A stretch of 64,000 nucleotides of DNA from Congregibacter variabilis. GTDB lineage: Bacteria > Pseudomonadota > Gammaproteobacteria > Pseudomonadales > Halieaceae. The notes below the pieces were generated by a model. It saw only the letters and a program-made list of their open reading frames with translations, did no database searches and had not been told where the DNA came from. The position numbers and the translations under genes were made by a program. Shown here in pieces: positions 27,563-36,701 of this stretch (position 1 is the first letter of the stretch; every line of letters begins with the position of its first letter). The stretch spans positions 2,046,001 to 2,110,000 of the forward strand of contig NZ_CP136864.1 of the NCBI RefSeq assembly GCF_045689235.1, in the 5' to 3' direction.

Positions 27563-28843
27563 TTAGGAGAAATGCAGGCCGGGTATTCGCAACCATGGAT
27601 AGTCCTCACCGCCATAGCTGATGTGCTCTCGGGAAATGCCACTGACGTCTTTTAACATTTGCGCCATATTGCCCGTGACCATAGTCTCAGCAAGTCCCTC
27701 GCCGACACGTCCGTCTTCGATGATAAAGCTGTTCTTGATGATCCCCGAAAAGTCGCCGTTAGCGGCAGGCATGCCCATTGAAAAGCGTGTAACCAGAGCA
27801 CCCTCTTTGACCTCGGCAATCAAGTCCTCGCGACTTCGCTTGCCCGGATCAATGCGCCATCCCGAAGTACTGGGTACATGTGTCAAACCAGTTTTACGGC
27901 TGCCGTAGAGATCAGGAAGCAAGGCCTTCAGGCGACCGGCATCAATGAGTGTCAACGGCGCGGCAACAAATCCGTCGCCGCTGAATGGCGCATGTCCGGG
28001 AGCGGCAAAATCGCTGTGCAGAAACAACTCCTTCGCCGCGACTGGCGAGTCCACCAACTCGCGGTAACAGGAGGAGCCGGAGATCAGGGCCTGTGATCCC
28101 AGTTGCTGCAAGAGCCACTGAATCAAGTCCGAGACAGCCGTAGGCGCGAGCACCACCTCCCCCGTGAATCGCCCCCCGGCTGATCTCGTGTGTATCTGAC
28201 GCTCCGTATCGCGAAGCATCTCGCCAAGACCAAACCAATCCGCGGCATCCTTTGAATCCAGATCGTTACTACGGCCACCGCTGTAGTTCATTGAGCTCGT
28301 TTTTCCTGCCTCGTTTGCAATACACATGCAGCTCAGCTCATAGCTCCCCACCTTGCCAAACAGCGCAGTGCCTCTGCTACTCATCTGGCAGAAATTCGAC
28401 AGTCGGTGACTCACGGTCATTTCTTCGATCATGATCTTCGGCGTATTGTTCTTACGAAAATCAAGCAGCTCAATTGCCTTGCTCGCCATCAACTCACGGT
28501 CGCTGACCAAGGGGCCCTGCTCGAAGTGATCATGCTGATCTTGGCTCACAGCATTGGCCTCATCCTGGGGGGCGCTGCTCACGCTCTCACGCATGGTCTC
28601 AATGGCCTGCGCTATGGCGCTCTGACTGACATCGCTTAAGGAGGTGGATGCCTTGCGTCCATCCAGAATTCCCGTGATCGCCACATCATAGTCCTGCGTG
28701 CTGCGCAGCAGCGACGCTTCGTTATGCGCAATGTTAATTTCATCCTGCTCAACGGCGCGTGCACTCACCTGACTGTCATCAAAACCAGCCCCATGCATCT
28801 GCTGTAACACTGCTTCCGCAACGACTTTAGGATCCATTTCCAT
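27563..28843 (-). CDS. TldE/PmbA-like metalloprotease partner subunit
   Basis: This 426-aa protein of the PmbA/TldA family lacks an HExxxH zinc motif, as expected for the TldE-type non-catalytic partner. It shares family features: an N-terminal YDVAITGILDGRKAS-type segment and the C-terminal MVTGNMAQMLKDVSGISREH. ATG at 28843 is 5 nt after the TldD-like stop and 8 nt after GGGGAG. TldD/TldE heterodimers cut unfolded peptides and trim some ribosomally made peptides. In E. coli the two genes are not adjacent; adjacency here suggests a dedicated pair. Confidence 0.85.
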   Translation of the reverse strand: MEMDPKVVAEAVLQQMHGAGFDDSQVSARAVEQDEINIAHNEASLLRSTQDYDVAITGILDGRKASTSLSDVSQSAIAQAIETMRESVSSAPQDEANAVSQDQHDHFEQGPLVSDRELMASKAIELLDFRKNNTPKIMIEEMTVSHRLSNFCQMSSRGTALFGKVGSYELSCMCIANEAGKTSSMNYSGGRSNDLDSKDAADWFGLGEMLRDTERQIHTRSAGGRFTGEVVLAPTAVSDLIQWLLQQLGSQALISGSSCYRELVDSPVAAKELFLHSDFAAPGHAPFSGDGFVAAPLTLIDAGRLKALLPDLYGSRKTGLTHVPSTSGWRIDPGKRSREDLIAEVKEGALVTRFSMGMPAANGDFSGIIKNSFIIEDGRVGEGLAETMVTGNMAQMLKDVSGISREHISYGGEDYPWLRIPGLHFS

Positions 28844-28848
28844 TGCGA

Positions 28849-30216
28849 CTACTCCCCGCCCAGATGTGCGCGAGCACGTATTGCGGGGCCTCCCATGGAT
28901 ACCACCATGGGCTGCTTTTTCCCGCAGTAACCGCTGCATGACCAAAACATATCGTTTGACACTGCATCGACCGTCTTCAGCATGTTAATGGCTGTACCAG
29001 ACACCGTAGTATCGCGAATCGCCCGGCCAAGCTTGCCGTTTTTAATTTCATAAGCCAGGTCGATGCCAAACATGAACTCCGTGGTTGAATCCGCCTGACC
29101 ATTGCCTGTTTTCATTAAGTAGTAGCCATCCTCCACACCGCCGATCATGTCATCGAGCTCGCTGCTGCCGGGCAAGATCGCCGTATTGCGCATGCGCACC
29201 AACGGCTCGTCATTAAACGCGTAGGCACGTGCGTTGCCTGTGGAAGGAATTCCCAGTCGCGCCGCCGTCTCACGGCTGGTCATAAAGTTACGCAGAATGC
29301 CATTCTCGATAAGCACAGCATCCACAGCTTCGGAACCCTCGTCATCGGCATACACCGGAATCATCAACTCCGAGCCGTTGTAGCTGTGTGCAAAATCGAC
29401 CATCGTGATCAAATCACTCGCCACTTGCTGACCGACCAGCTGGCTGGTAGCCGAACCGCTGAGAACCAGATCAGCTTCGCAAGGATGTCCCATGGCCTCA
29501 TGGGCAAGCATACCGGCAAGCTCCGGGGACAGCACGATGCTATGCTCACCGCCACGAACCGGCACTGCATAGCGCTTTGCCTGTAAGTGCTCATGCAGCG
29601 TTTCTAGCAGCGGCTCCAAGCGCGCCATGGAGAGATCCAGATCCGCAAGGCTGCCCTTAGCCGACAGGATTTCCATGAGCTCCACTGGCTTACCGTCCTG
29701 GTCCTCGCCTGTCATAACGATGTAACAGGCAGCACGGTCGATAGTGTTTAAACCACTGCCGCCGTTTGTTGTGCTGTAGCTCTTGCGATGGCTCTCTTCT
29801 CTAAGCGCCACGGTCGTTGACTTGAGACCGGGGTAATGACGTTTGCAGTGCGCGTCGATTGCGGACATGAATTCAATGCTGTCTTTTTGGGAAAGCGGCG
29901 GGCTTCGATGGTTTTGCTGCTCGCCACAATAGGCAGAGTCACCCAAATCCATTGCTCGGCGCTTACCGAAGCGACCCATCGCCTTCGCGTTATCTGTGGC
30001 CTGATGCAGGACTTGATCGCGGCTTTTAGCCCCCATTGATGGGGTTGATGCAAAGCCCCAATAGCCACCGCTATAAACTCTGGCACTTACGCCGCCTTCT
30101 GCGGTTTCCATGTTCGCAGTAAGGTTGCCGTCGACCATTACTTTGCGAGATTGGCGAAGTTCATGCTCACGCATCTCAGCGTAATCAGCACTGCCCTGTA
30201 CTTTTAGATTAATCAT
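28849..30216 (-). CDS. TldD-like zinc metalloprotease subunit
   Basis: This 455-aa protein has the TldD zinc motif HEAMGH (His239, Glu240, His244) in the conserved context VLSPELAGMLAHEAMGHPCEADLV. The downstream Cys in SGYCGKKQP is where the third ligand of the family often lies. It forms the catalytic half of a heterodimer with the following TldE-like protein. No recognisable RiPP precursor or modifying enzyme is next to it. Without neighbours such as yhdP, it may be a paralogue of the housekeeping pair; a search of the whole genome would settle this. Confidence 0.87.
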   Translation of the reverse strand: MINLKVQGSADYAEMREHELRQSRKVMVDGNLTANMETAEGGVSARVYSGGYWGFASTPSMGAKSRDQVLHQATDNAKAMGRFGKRRAMDLGDSAYCGEQQNHRSPPLSQKDSIEFMSAIDAHCKRHYPGLKSTTVALREESHRKSYSTTNGGSGLNTIDRAACYIVMTGEDQDGKPVELMEILSAKGSLADLDLSMARLEPLLETLHEHLQAKRYAVPVRGGEHSIVLSPELAGMLAHEAMGHPCEADLVLSGSATSQLVGQQVASDLITMVDFAHSYNGSELMIPVYADDEGSEAVDAVLIENGILRNFMTSRETAARLGIPSTGNARAYAFNDEPLVRMRNTAILPGSSELDDMIGGVEDGYYLMKTGNGQADSTTEFMFGIDLAYEIKNGKLGRAIRDTTVSGTAINMLKTVDAVSNDMFWSCSGYCGKKQPMVVSMGGPAIRARAHLGGE

Positions 30217-30588
30217 GATTTTGAAGCCTCAACTAGCACATAGTTGAGTGTATAACGCGAGAGACTACTGACAAGCTAAATCACGGATTCACTATTAATC
30301 CAGTTGCGATAGATCAGGCTAGCGCCCTTTTTCCCAACCGGCTTATACACAGATCTCGTGTCTATTCATGAGATCTTGGATGTCTCGATCACCCAGATTA
30401 GAACGACACATCTCACGAGGGTAGATAGAGCTACCTCTGATTTTGTCCCGACATCGCAAATCAAACACACTGCCGTACGCCGCTAAAATCCAGCATTTTT
30501 TAGCCCGACTTCCACGACATTGCACTCAAAAAAAAACTCCCCTCAAGCGTGAGCCCGCAGGGGAGAAAGCACGCATTCAGCTTCGCCC
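30217..30588. other. Intergenic region upstream of the tldD-like gene
   Basis: This 372-nt stretch has the terminator at 30529-30567 at its right end. Near the tldD start, TTGTCA and TATACA (minus strand, about 30255-30276) are a possible but poorly spaced promoter. A minus-strand 60-codon frame (30343-30525) begins right after the terminator T-run without a ribosome site and has no family resemblance. I do not support a gene here. Confidence 0.5.
30529..30567 (-). terminator. Rho-independent terminator
   Basis: On the minus strand a CTCCCCT/AGGGGAG hairpin with a loop of about 15 nt is followed by an unbroken run of T (nine A on the plus strand). It lies just after the stop of the 30589-31014 gene and would end transcription of the 35204-30589 sulfatase/receptor group before the tldD-like gene. 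Confidence 0.8.
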
Positions 30589-31014
30589 TTAAGTGTGCCG
30601 TGGTACAGCGATGTTCATCATGCAATCTCGGTCACGCAACAAAAACAGCGCAAAGCAGGCTGCCAGCAATGGTAGGGAACCGAAGTAAAGCAACTGATGT
30701 AATTCGTAGGGAGGAAATAAGCGCCAGAACGACGCGATGGTACTAGCCAAATGAGCAAGCAGTACCAGGCCGTAGCTAGCGGTCTTCCACAGGCCGAAAA
30801 GAAACGCTAACAGCAGCGCCAGCTCCAATAGTCCAAGGACTATCAAAAACCATCGTGAAACCTCTAGATGGTAGTAATGCAGAATCACCCCGCTGCTGTG
30901 CTGGTAATTAGTCAACTTATCGAGGGTCCACACAAGAAACACCACAAATATGCTTATGCGTAGTGAGAACAGCGCAATGGCAACTCGCATATCTTCAGTT
31001 TGACTAGCGCGCAT
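30589..31014 (-). CDS. Small four-helix membrane protein (DoxX-like)
   Basis: This 141-aa protein has four hydrophobic helices: IALFSLRISIFVVFLVWTLDK, WFLIVLGLLELALLLAFLFG, YGLVLLAHLASTIASF and LLYFGSLPLLAACFALFLL. This matches the size and layout of DoxX-like inner-membrane proteins, but no diagnostic motif is present. It starts 16 nt after the sulfatase stop, so it is probably co-transcribed with it. An internal start at residue 9 is also possible. Function unknown. Confidence 0.65.
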   Translation of the reverse strand: MRASQTEDMRVAIALFSLRISIFVVFLVWTLDKLTNYQHSSGVILHYYHLEVSRWFLIVLGLLELALLLAFLFGLWKTASYGLVLLAHLASTIASFWRLFPPYELHQLLYFGSLPLLAACFALFLLRDRDCMMNIAVPRHT

Positions 31015-31030
31015 GCCACCGCAGCCGAAT

Positions 31031-32770
31031 CTAATCGACCGCCGACACAGACGGCGGTAGCAGGCATTCAGCCGGACTCCGGCTAGACGGATCAGCGATA
31101 ATCACCCCGGTTTCGCGAGCAAAACTGTCCCACCGCGCCACCATCTCCGCAGTAACATCCGGCTGGCTTTTCGCAAGGTTGTTCGTCTCGCCAGGATCTT
31201 CGCTGAGATCATAGAGCTCCCAGCTGTAGTCCCCGTAGGGCGCTGGCAGGCGTACGATCTTCCACTGATCAAACTGCAAACCCTGGCGGCGGTGCACACT
31301 AAAGCCATACGGCTCATTTCGTAGAATTGTGTCCGTGGTTCCGCTGAGATAAGGAGTCATAGACTTCCCTACAATCGGGTAGATTTTTCTGCCAGCGTAT
31401 TCAGGCCCCGGAATGGGCGCCTCGGCGAGATCCAGGAACGTTGGCATGAGGTCCAGAACGGACGCGAACTCGCGCCGAATCACGCCCGGCTCCCGCTGAC
31501 CTGCCACCGAAGCGGGCAGCCGGACAATGGCAGGGACCCGTATGCCACCTTCAGTGGTCAGACCCTTGTGCAACCTGAATGGCACGCTTCCAACTTCCGC
31601 CCAAGCAGACCCATAGGAAACAAAAGAGCCGGGGTTCCCCATATTCTCTAGACTGTTGTCAAAGGTCGTCTCAATAAACTGGGACTCGCGGCCCAAGCCT
31701 TGTTCGGGTCGCGCGTCCGCACCGTTGTCAGAGATAAACACAATGAGTGTATTGTCGTATTCACCAACGGACTTGAGGTGGTTAATCAGTCGCCCCACGT
31801 TCTCGTCGAGGGAGTCCACCATCCCCGCGTAGATTTCCATGAGGCGCGCCTGCCGCTGCTGTTCCGCCTCGTCCAGATCGTCCCAATCTGCGCTACATCC
31901 GCTACCGGAAAACGCAGGTACGCCGGCGGACACAATCCCTTGCTCCACCATGCGCGCCAACCGCTCTCGTTTTAGCGCTTCGTAACCCGCGGCGTAGCGG
32001 CCCCGGTACTTATCGCTATAACGTGGGTCCACCTGCAGGGGCCAATGCGGTGCGGTATAAGCCACATAGCCGAAAAACGGCTTGCTTGAATCTGCCGTGG
32101 CCTTGTCGATATACGCTATCGCGCGATCAGTATAGAAATCGGTGGAGTAAAAGTTATCCGGAAGCGTAAAGTCTCGGCCGTTTTCCCGATAGGGTATGTG
32201 CTTCAAGCGCGGGTTAATGCCCCGCTGCGAATAATGATCGCCGGCCCCCGGAAGCATCGCAATGGAGTCCATGAAACCCCTGGCCTGCGGGCCATGCTCG
32301 GGCTTCATCCCCAGATGCCACTTACCCGCCATAAATGTGTAGTAGCCGGCGTCCCGCAGGAGCGCTGGCAAAGCGGCGACGCGGTGGTTTAGGAACCCTT
32401 CGTAACCGGGCTGGCCTTTTTGGTTTTCAGCCGTCCATTCGGCCATAGCCCCCAGGCCGGCGCGATGACTGTACGTCCCCGACATGATCATGGACCGCGT
32501 TGGCGAACAGGTTGGACCGGCGTGAAAGTTCACCAGCCTGATACCTTCCCGCGCAAGTTCGTCCAGGTTAGGTGTGGAGATTTCGCCGCCGAAGGAACCC
32601 AAGTCCGAGTAACCCAGGTCGTCAGCGATCACCAGGAGAATGTTGGGTCGCTCATCGGACCGTAGTGCAGTTTTGCCGCCGACGCTATCTCTGCCAAATC
32701 CATTGTCAACCCATAGCAGACACAACAAGAAGGGAACTAAAGCCCGAACAGCCTTTACGCTCACTAACAC
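31031..32770 (-). CDS. Exported Cys-type sulfatase (arylsulfatase family)
   Basis: This 579-aa protein has a signal peptide (ALVPFLLCLLWVDNGFG) and the type I sulfatase active site CSPTR at residue 88, where Cys is converted to formylglycine, followed by SMIMSGTYSHRAGLG. Metal ligands are visible in LVIADDLGYSD and IVFISDNGAD. It hydrolyses sulfate esters in the periplasm or outside; the substrate (algal polysaccharide, steroid or small aryl sulfate) is open. No maturation enzyme is in the window. It follows the TonB receptor at 35204 with a gap of 97 nt. Confidence 0.9.
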   Translation of the reverse strand: MLVSVKAVRALVPFLLCLLWVDNGFGRDSVGGKTALRSDERPNILLVIADDLGYSDLGSFGGEISTPNLDELAREGIRLVNFHAGPTCSPTRSMIMSGTYSHRAGLGAMAEWTAENQKGQPGYEGFLNHRVAALPALLRDAGYYTFMAGKWHLGMKPEHGPQARGFMDSIAMLPGAGDHYSQRGINPRLKHIPYRENGRDFTLPDNFYSTDFYTDRAIAYIDKATADSSKPFFGYVAYTAPHWPLQVDPRYSDKYRGRYAAGYEALKRERLARMVEQGIVSAGVPAFSGSGCSADWDDLDEAEQQRQARLMEIYAGMVDSLDENVGRLINHLKSVGEYDNTLIVFISDNGADARPEQGLGRESQFIETTFDNSLENMGNPGSFVSYGSAWAEVGSVPFRLHKGLTTEGGIRVPAIVRLPASVAGQREPGVIRREFASVLDLMPTFLDLAEAPIPGPEYAGRKIYPIVGKSMTPYLSGTTDTILRNEPYGFSVHRRQGLQFDQWKIVRLPAPYGDYSWELYDLSEDPGETNNLAKSQPDVTAEMVARWDSFARETGVIIADPSSRSPAECLLPPSVSAVD

Positions 32771-32867
32771 TCTGCTTACCTCAACGACGGCAGCTTTCGC
32801 TACCTGACAATGAATCCCCGGGCGCGGCTCAGCTTGAGGGCGCGAGCCTTTCCGGTGGCCTTTAACA

Positions 32868-35204
32868 TTAATCCCAGCGATACCCTACTGTCACGCCATA
32901 GGTCTGCGGCGGCCCCACGTTAACGGTACGGCAGCCGCAGGCGAAAGGCGGGTTGATCAGCTGTCCCGTCACGTAGGTTTCATCGCCCAAGTTGTTGCCG
33001 AATACATCGGCAAACCAGCTGCCCGCATCGTAACGAATCCGCGCGTTGAATAGGCTATAGGCGTCCTGGGTATCAAAGTCCGTATTGGCGCGATCGAAAT
33101 AGGTATCCGATCGATACGACCAATCGGCGCGAAATATCAACCGAGCATCACCAATCATAGCCGTGTACTCGCCACCGATATGCGCAGTCCACTCCGGCGC
33201 GTAATTCAGTGTCTGCCCTGAAAAATCTGTAGTGGGAGGTGGCACTTCCACAAAATACTCATCGTAGGTGGCATCCAGGTAGCCAACGGAAGCGTCAAGC
33301 ACGAAGGCCTCAGTTACAGCGAATTCAGTCTCCGCTTCCAGACCCCATATCGTCGATTCAGCGGCGTTGTCGGTGAGCGGACCATCGCCGGTCAGGCGAA
33401 ATACCTGCAGGTCTGTGTAATCGTACAAAAACGCGGTGAGGTTAAGAACCACCCTACCGTCGTAGAACTTGTTTTTCGACCCTATTTCGTAAGCATTGAC
33501 ATACTCCGGGTCGTAAGGCACCTGCTCTTGTCCATCCAAGAGCGCTCCTCCGTTAAGGTCAAAGCCCCCGGATTTGTATCCCCGGGAAACGCTCGCAAAC
33601 ACCATGCTGTCATCACTCAGCTCGTGATCAATACTGGCCCGGTAGGTGAGCTCAGACCAATCGGCGTCTGCGGTCGTGGGTGGCAGGGGGCCCAACGCAC
33701 CACCCCCTCTTAATCGGTAACCATTGGTAAGGTCGACCTGCCCGCCGGTCGGGCGGTTCTGCGACTTCTCGTCCCAGGTCTGTCTCAAACCTAGCGTGAG
33801 CTTGGTCCGATCTGCCAGGTCGTAAGAAAGCTGGGCAAATAATGCGTAAGAATCAACCTCGTGGAATGCGATGCGCGTCTGCGCGATGCCGCCCCCACCG
33901 GGAACGGCGCCCGGGGGGAGGGGAACCGTCAACGGTAATAATCCCGCCGGCGTAGTGGTGTTAAAGGTTTCCTGCAGTTCCTCATGGTAGATGTATGCGC
34001 CCAGTATCCACTGCAGCCGGGACTCACTCTGCGAAATCAGGTTGAACTCCTGGCTGTACTGCTCCGCCTCATTGTTTCGATATCGGGTCTGAATCGGCAA
34101 TTCGGAGTTGTCGGAGTCCACCAGTATTTCGTTGTCGTTGGTCTGGAAAGAACTGATAGAGCGCAGCAAGACAGCGTCCGAAATCTGGAAGTTGGCTTCA
34201 AGGTCTACACCCTTGATCGTCTGATCTAAAAACTCGGGCGCGTCCTTTCTGATGTCTCTAAGTCCTGTCGGGCGCGGGAGTATCGGATCGCCCGATGCGG
34301 TTGTCACATTGCTGTACAAGGGTCCGCTTATAGGGGCACCTGCGGGGGGTCGAGGGCCGCTGGATACCCCCGTGATGTGGGCGGCGGGGTACCCCGTTGC
34401 CGTGGCCGGAATGTCGTCGCCAAGGTAGGTCGAACCTGGCCCAATGGAATTGAAGTGCTGGTAGTACCCCCGCAGCAGTACCTCGTTCCCTGATTCGGAC
34501 TCCCACAAGAACTGCAGCCGTCCACCAACACTGTCCTTATCGTCGCCATCACGCCCGTTAAACAGATTATTGTAGAAGCCATCACGTTTATCTGAAAACA
34601 GTGCTGCTCGAGCACTGATCGAATCCGTAAGCGGACCATTAACGACGGCTCGCGCACGCTGCGAACTGTAGTTCCCAATGGCTAAATCAACGTTGGCTTC
34701 AAACTCGTCATTGGGACGCTGGGTGATGATGTTGATTGATCCGCCGTTCGCATTCCGCCCGTAAAGCGTGCCCTGCGGACCGCGCAGCACCTCCACTCGA
34801 GCGATGTCAAAGATGTCGCCCGCCGCAACCGAGTTGCGTCCGACGTAGACGCCGTCGATGTGTACCGCCACACCGGGGTCACCACCGCCTACCAGCGTCT
34901 CGGTTCCGACTCCCCGAAGTGTTACCCGGGCGACGTTCTGACCAGCCGATTGCACAGAAAAGTTAAGGTTTGGTGTGGCCTCCTGAATACCCTGAAGGTT
35001 GCTGAACCCCCGAATATCCATGTCGTTCTGGGAAAACGCAGTTACGGAGATGGGGATGTCCTGCAATCCCTCGGCACGCTTTGTCGCCGTGACGATAACC
35101 TCTTCAAGTTGCGCCTGTGCCGGCAGCGAAACTATCAGCGAATTGAATGCGGCCACAAATGCCGCCGTGGCGCCAACATGTCGATCGAAGCGTCGCTTCA
35201 TCAT
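32868..35204 (-). CDS. TonB-dependent outer-membrane receptor
   Basis: This 778-aa protein has a signal peptide (AAFVAAFNSLIVSLPAQAQ), a TonB-box-like start LEEVIVTATKRAEGLQDIP and the plug domain with RVTLRGVGTETL and RVEVLRGPQGTLYGRNANGG. A long beta-barrel follows, ending in GVTVGYRWD. The start at 35204 follows GGGGGT on the minus strand; an earlier start at 35228 lacks one. Its partner genes, a sulfatase and a DoxX-like membrane protein, suggest uptake of a sulfated organic compound. The 17-bp site at 35321-35337 lies upstream. No SusD is present. Confidence 0.9.
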   Translation of the reverse strand: MMKRRFDRHVGATAAFVAAFNSLIVSLPAQAQLEEVIVTATKRAEGLQDIPISVTAFSQNDMDIRGFSNLQGIQEATPNLNFSVQSAGQNVARVTLRGVGTETLVGGGDPGVAVHIDGVYVGRNSVAAGDIFDIARVEVLRGPQGTLYGRNANGGSINIITQRPNDEFEANVDLAIGNYSSQRARAVVNGPLTDSISARAALFSDKRDGFYNNLFNGRDGDDKDSVGGRLQFLWESESGNEVLLRGYYQHFNSIGPGSTYLGDDIPATATGYPAAHITGVSSGPRPPAGAPISGPLYSNVTTASGDPILPRPTGLRDIRKDAPEFLDQTIKGVDLEANFQISDAVLLRSISSFQTNDNEILVDSDNSELPIQTRYRNNEAEQYSQEFNLISQSESRLQWILGAYIYHEELQETFNTTTPAGLLPLTVPLPPGAVPGGGGIAQTRIAFHEVDSYALFAQLSYDLADRTKLTLGLRQTWDEKSQNRPTGGQVDLTNGYRLRGGGALGPLPPTTADADWSELTYRASIDHELSDDSMVFASVSRGYKSGGFDLNGGALLDGQEQVPYDPEYVNAYEIGSKNKFYDGRVVLNLTAFLYDYTDLQVFRLTGDGPLTDNAAESTIWGLEAETEFAVTEAFVLDASVGYLDATYDEYFVEVPPPTTDFSGQTLNYAPEWTAHIGGEYTAMIGDARLIFRADWSYRSDTYFDRANTDFDTQDAYSLFNARIRYDAGSWFADVFGNNLGDETYVTGQLINPPFACGCRTVNVGPPQTYGVTVGYRWD

Positions 35205-35320
35205 TAAACCCCCAAAGCTAGTTCTCATTATGGATTATCGTCACTGCAATTCAGCAGCTGCGTATATCGCTTAGGACATGGGTAACAATATTTTTTGAAC
35301 AACTACGATGCAATATAAGT

Positions 35321-35337
35321 GTATCGCCATATGAGAC
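35321..35337. promoter_or_regulatory. Candidate IclR-type operator upstream of the TonB receptor
   Basis: GTATCGCCATATGAGAC is identical at 15 of 17 positions to 40117-40133, which lies in front of the reductase operon. It is 117 nt upstream of the receptor start. A further shared 7-mer (AACTACG) sits 16 nt to its left here and 17 nt to the left of the other copy. Two copies at the two promoters flanking the IclR gene suggest its binding site. Confidence 0.55.
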
Positions 35338-35448
35338 TGCCGGCGTTCATAAATCGTCTTGCAGAACCATATTGCGGCGTATAGACCAAGGACTTTGTAC
35401 AGAACCTGGCTATAACGGCACGAGCAGTCACTGTTAAGGCATGCGAAA

Positions 35449-36261
35449 TCAGCGCAGGTGATCGGCACTACGAAACGGCAACAGTGGGCGCAACTCGACA
35501 ATCTTTCTGGAAATCGCGCGGGAAGCGCATTTGAGTTGTTTGACTATCTCTGCTTCACGAGCTTCGGTGACGCGACTCACCGGTATTAATGCCGAAATCG
35601 CCGCAATGGGCCTGCTGAGATGATCGAAGATCGGAACACCTACAGCGTAAACGTCTGGATACAGTTCCTCGGCATCCACCGAGTAGCCCTGCTTGTTAAA
35701 TTCTACCAGGCGCTCCATGAGCACCGCGCGGGAAGTCACCGTATGCTCAGTATAGGCGGGGAAGGTCTCAGGGAGCAGGCGTTCCAGATGATCCCTTGGC
35801 ACAAACGCGAGTACGGCTTTCGCTCCCGCTGGCGCATGCAGTGGAAGAACATCTGCTGATGGCATGGCAACACGCAGGGGGTTTTTGCTCTCCGCCAGAT
35901 AGCACGCAACGCTCGTATGCTCTGCCCAGACCTCCAGGCTGATCGACTCGCACAGGCTATCTCGAAGCTCATCAATATGCCGGCGCGCAAGCGTCGCAAA
36001 TGCACTGACCGCCTGGCTGGACTGCGAGCGTCCCAGCCGATAAGCCAGCGGCCCCAAATCATACTTTTTGGTTTCATCGTTCTGCGAAACCATCCCGTAA
36101 TCGAGCAAACTGGCGAGTATGCGAGAGACCGTGGCTTTATGAATTCCTGTCAATTCGCTGATTTCTACCGTGCCGACTTCATGGTCGACATCAGCAAAGG
36201 TGACGAGAATCTCTAACGTCTTTTCGATAGCACTTAGCTTACTTTTCGCCCTGTGCTTCAT
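35449..36261 (-). CDS. IclR-family transcriptional regulator
   Basis: This 270-aa protein has an N-terminal winged helix (LSAIEKTLEILVTFADV, then ISELTGIHKATVSRILASLLDYG as the recognition region) and a C-terminal ligand-binding domain (about 95-265) with HAPAGAKAVLAFVPRD and YSVDAEELYPDVYAVGVPIFD. I used the ATG at 36261; 22 further residues upstream are basic and not family-like. It overlaps the end of the lipoprotein-like gene by 23 nt, so it is the last cistron of the reductase operon and presumably feeds back on it. It may also control the TonB receptor next door. Confidence 0.88.
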   Translation of the reverse strand: MKHRAKSKLSAIEKTLEILVTFADVDHEVGTVEISELTGIHKATVSRILASLLDYGMVSQNDETKKYDLGPLAYRLGRSQSSQAVSAFATLARRHIDELRDSLCESISLEVWAEHTSVACYLAESKNPLRVAMPSADVLPLHAPAGAKAVLAFVPRDHLERLLPETFPAYTEHTVTSRAVLMERLVEFNKQGYSVDAEELYPDVYAVGVPIFDHLSRPIAAISALIPVSRVTEAREAEIVKQLKCASRAISRKIVELRPLLPFRSADHLR

Positions 36262-36463
36262 CACTTTGAGTTGTACCCTCCGCCGATTCAGGAGCGCTCT
36301 TTGTTTTCGCTTGATCGGGTAAGGCAAACTTTACCTGATCGGGCGAGATTTCACAGGCACATAGAGCGCAGGCTGTTGCGATCAATAATATTGCGGGTTT
36401 GCGCAACCGATGAACACCAAATGTTCCAGGGACCTTGAGATTCAGACGGCGAATCGCGGGCAT
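36239..36463 (-). CDS. Small lipoprotein-like protein
   Basis: This 74-aa product has a basic N-terminus, a hydrophobic segment with clustered Cys (AILLIATACALCACEIS) compatible with a lipoprotein signal, and a short hydrophilic Glu/Ser/Lys-rich tail. GGGG lies 8 nt before the ATG and the ferredoxin gene stops 4 nt earlier, so it is an operon member. Its lipobox is not canonical. Role unknown; it could tether or assist the exported flavoprotein. Confidence 0.6.
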   Translation of the reverse strand: MPAIRRLNLKVPGTFGVHRLRKPAILLIATACALCACEISPDQVKFALPDQAKTKSAPESAEGTTQSDEAQGEK

Positions 36464-36467
36464 TGCT

Positions 36468-36683
36468 CTAACCCCAGGACGTGGTTGGCAGCATCGCTTT
36501 ATCCGGCGTTAGCGTGATCGCATCTACCGGGCAGCTCAAGCGACACAGATGGCAGATCTGGCAGTCCTGCTGATAAGCAATGAACGCCTGATCAGATGCC
36601 GGATCCATGCGAATGACGTCGGTCGGGCATGCCTTGACGCAATTTTCGCATCCGATACAGCCGTGAATCTTTTCTATTGGCAT
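36468..36683 (-). CDS. 2x[4Fe-4S] ferredoxin-type protein
   Basis: This 71-aa protein has two Cys clusters: CIGCENCVKACP at 9-20 and CQICHLCRLSCP near 41-52. These give eight ligands for two [4Fe-4S] clusters. It has no signal peptide. The gene lies 18 nt after the exported flavoprotein and before the lipoprotein-like gene. It is arranged like the beta subunit of adenylylsulfate reductase or fumarate-reductase-type enzymes, so it may bind the flavoprotein in the cytoplasm and be co-exported by Tat. That export is an inference. Confidence 0.87.
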   Translation of the reverse strand: MPIEKIHGCIGCENCVKACPTDVIRMDPASDQAFIAYQQDCQICHLCRLSCPVDAITLTPDKAMLPTTSWG

Positions 36684-36701
36684 CGGACAGTATTCTCCTT
36701 T

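Noticed and set aside
27563..28945. Longer start for the TldE-like protein
   Set aside because: The additional 34 residues overlap the end of the TldD-like gene and are not family-like, while the ATG at 28843 has a good ribosome site.
30343..30525. Minus-strand 60-codon frame before the tldD-like gene, considered as a RiPP precursor
   Set aside because: It starts right after the terminator T-run, has no Shine-Dalgarno, and shows no leader/core pattern.
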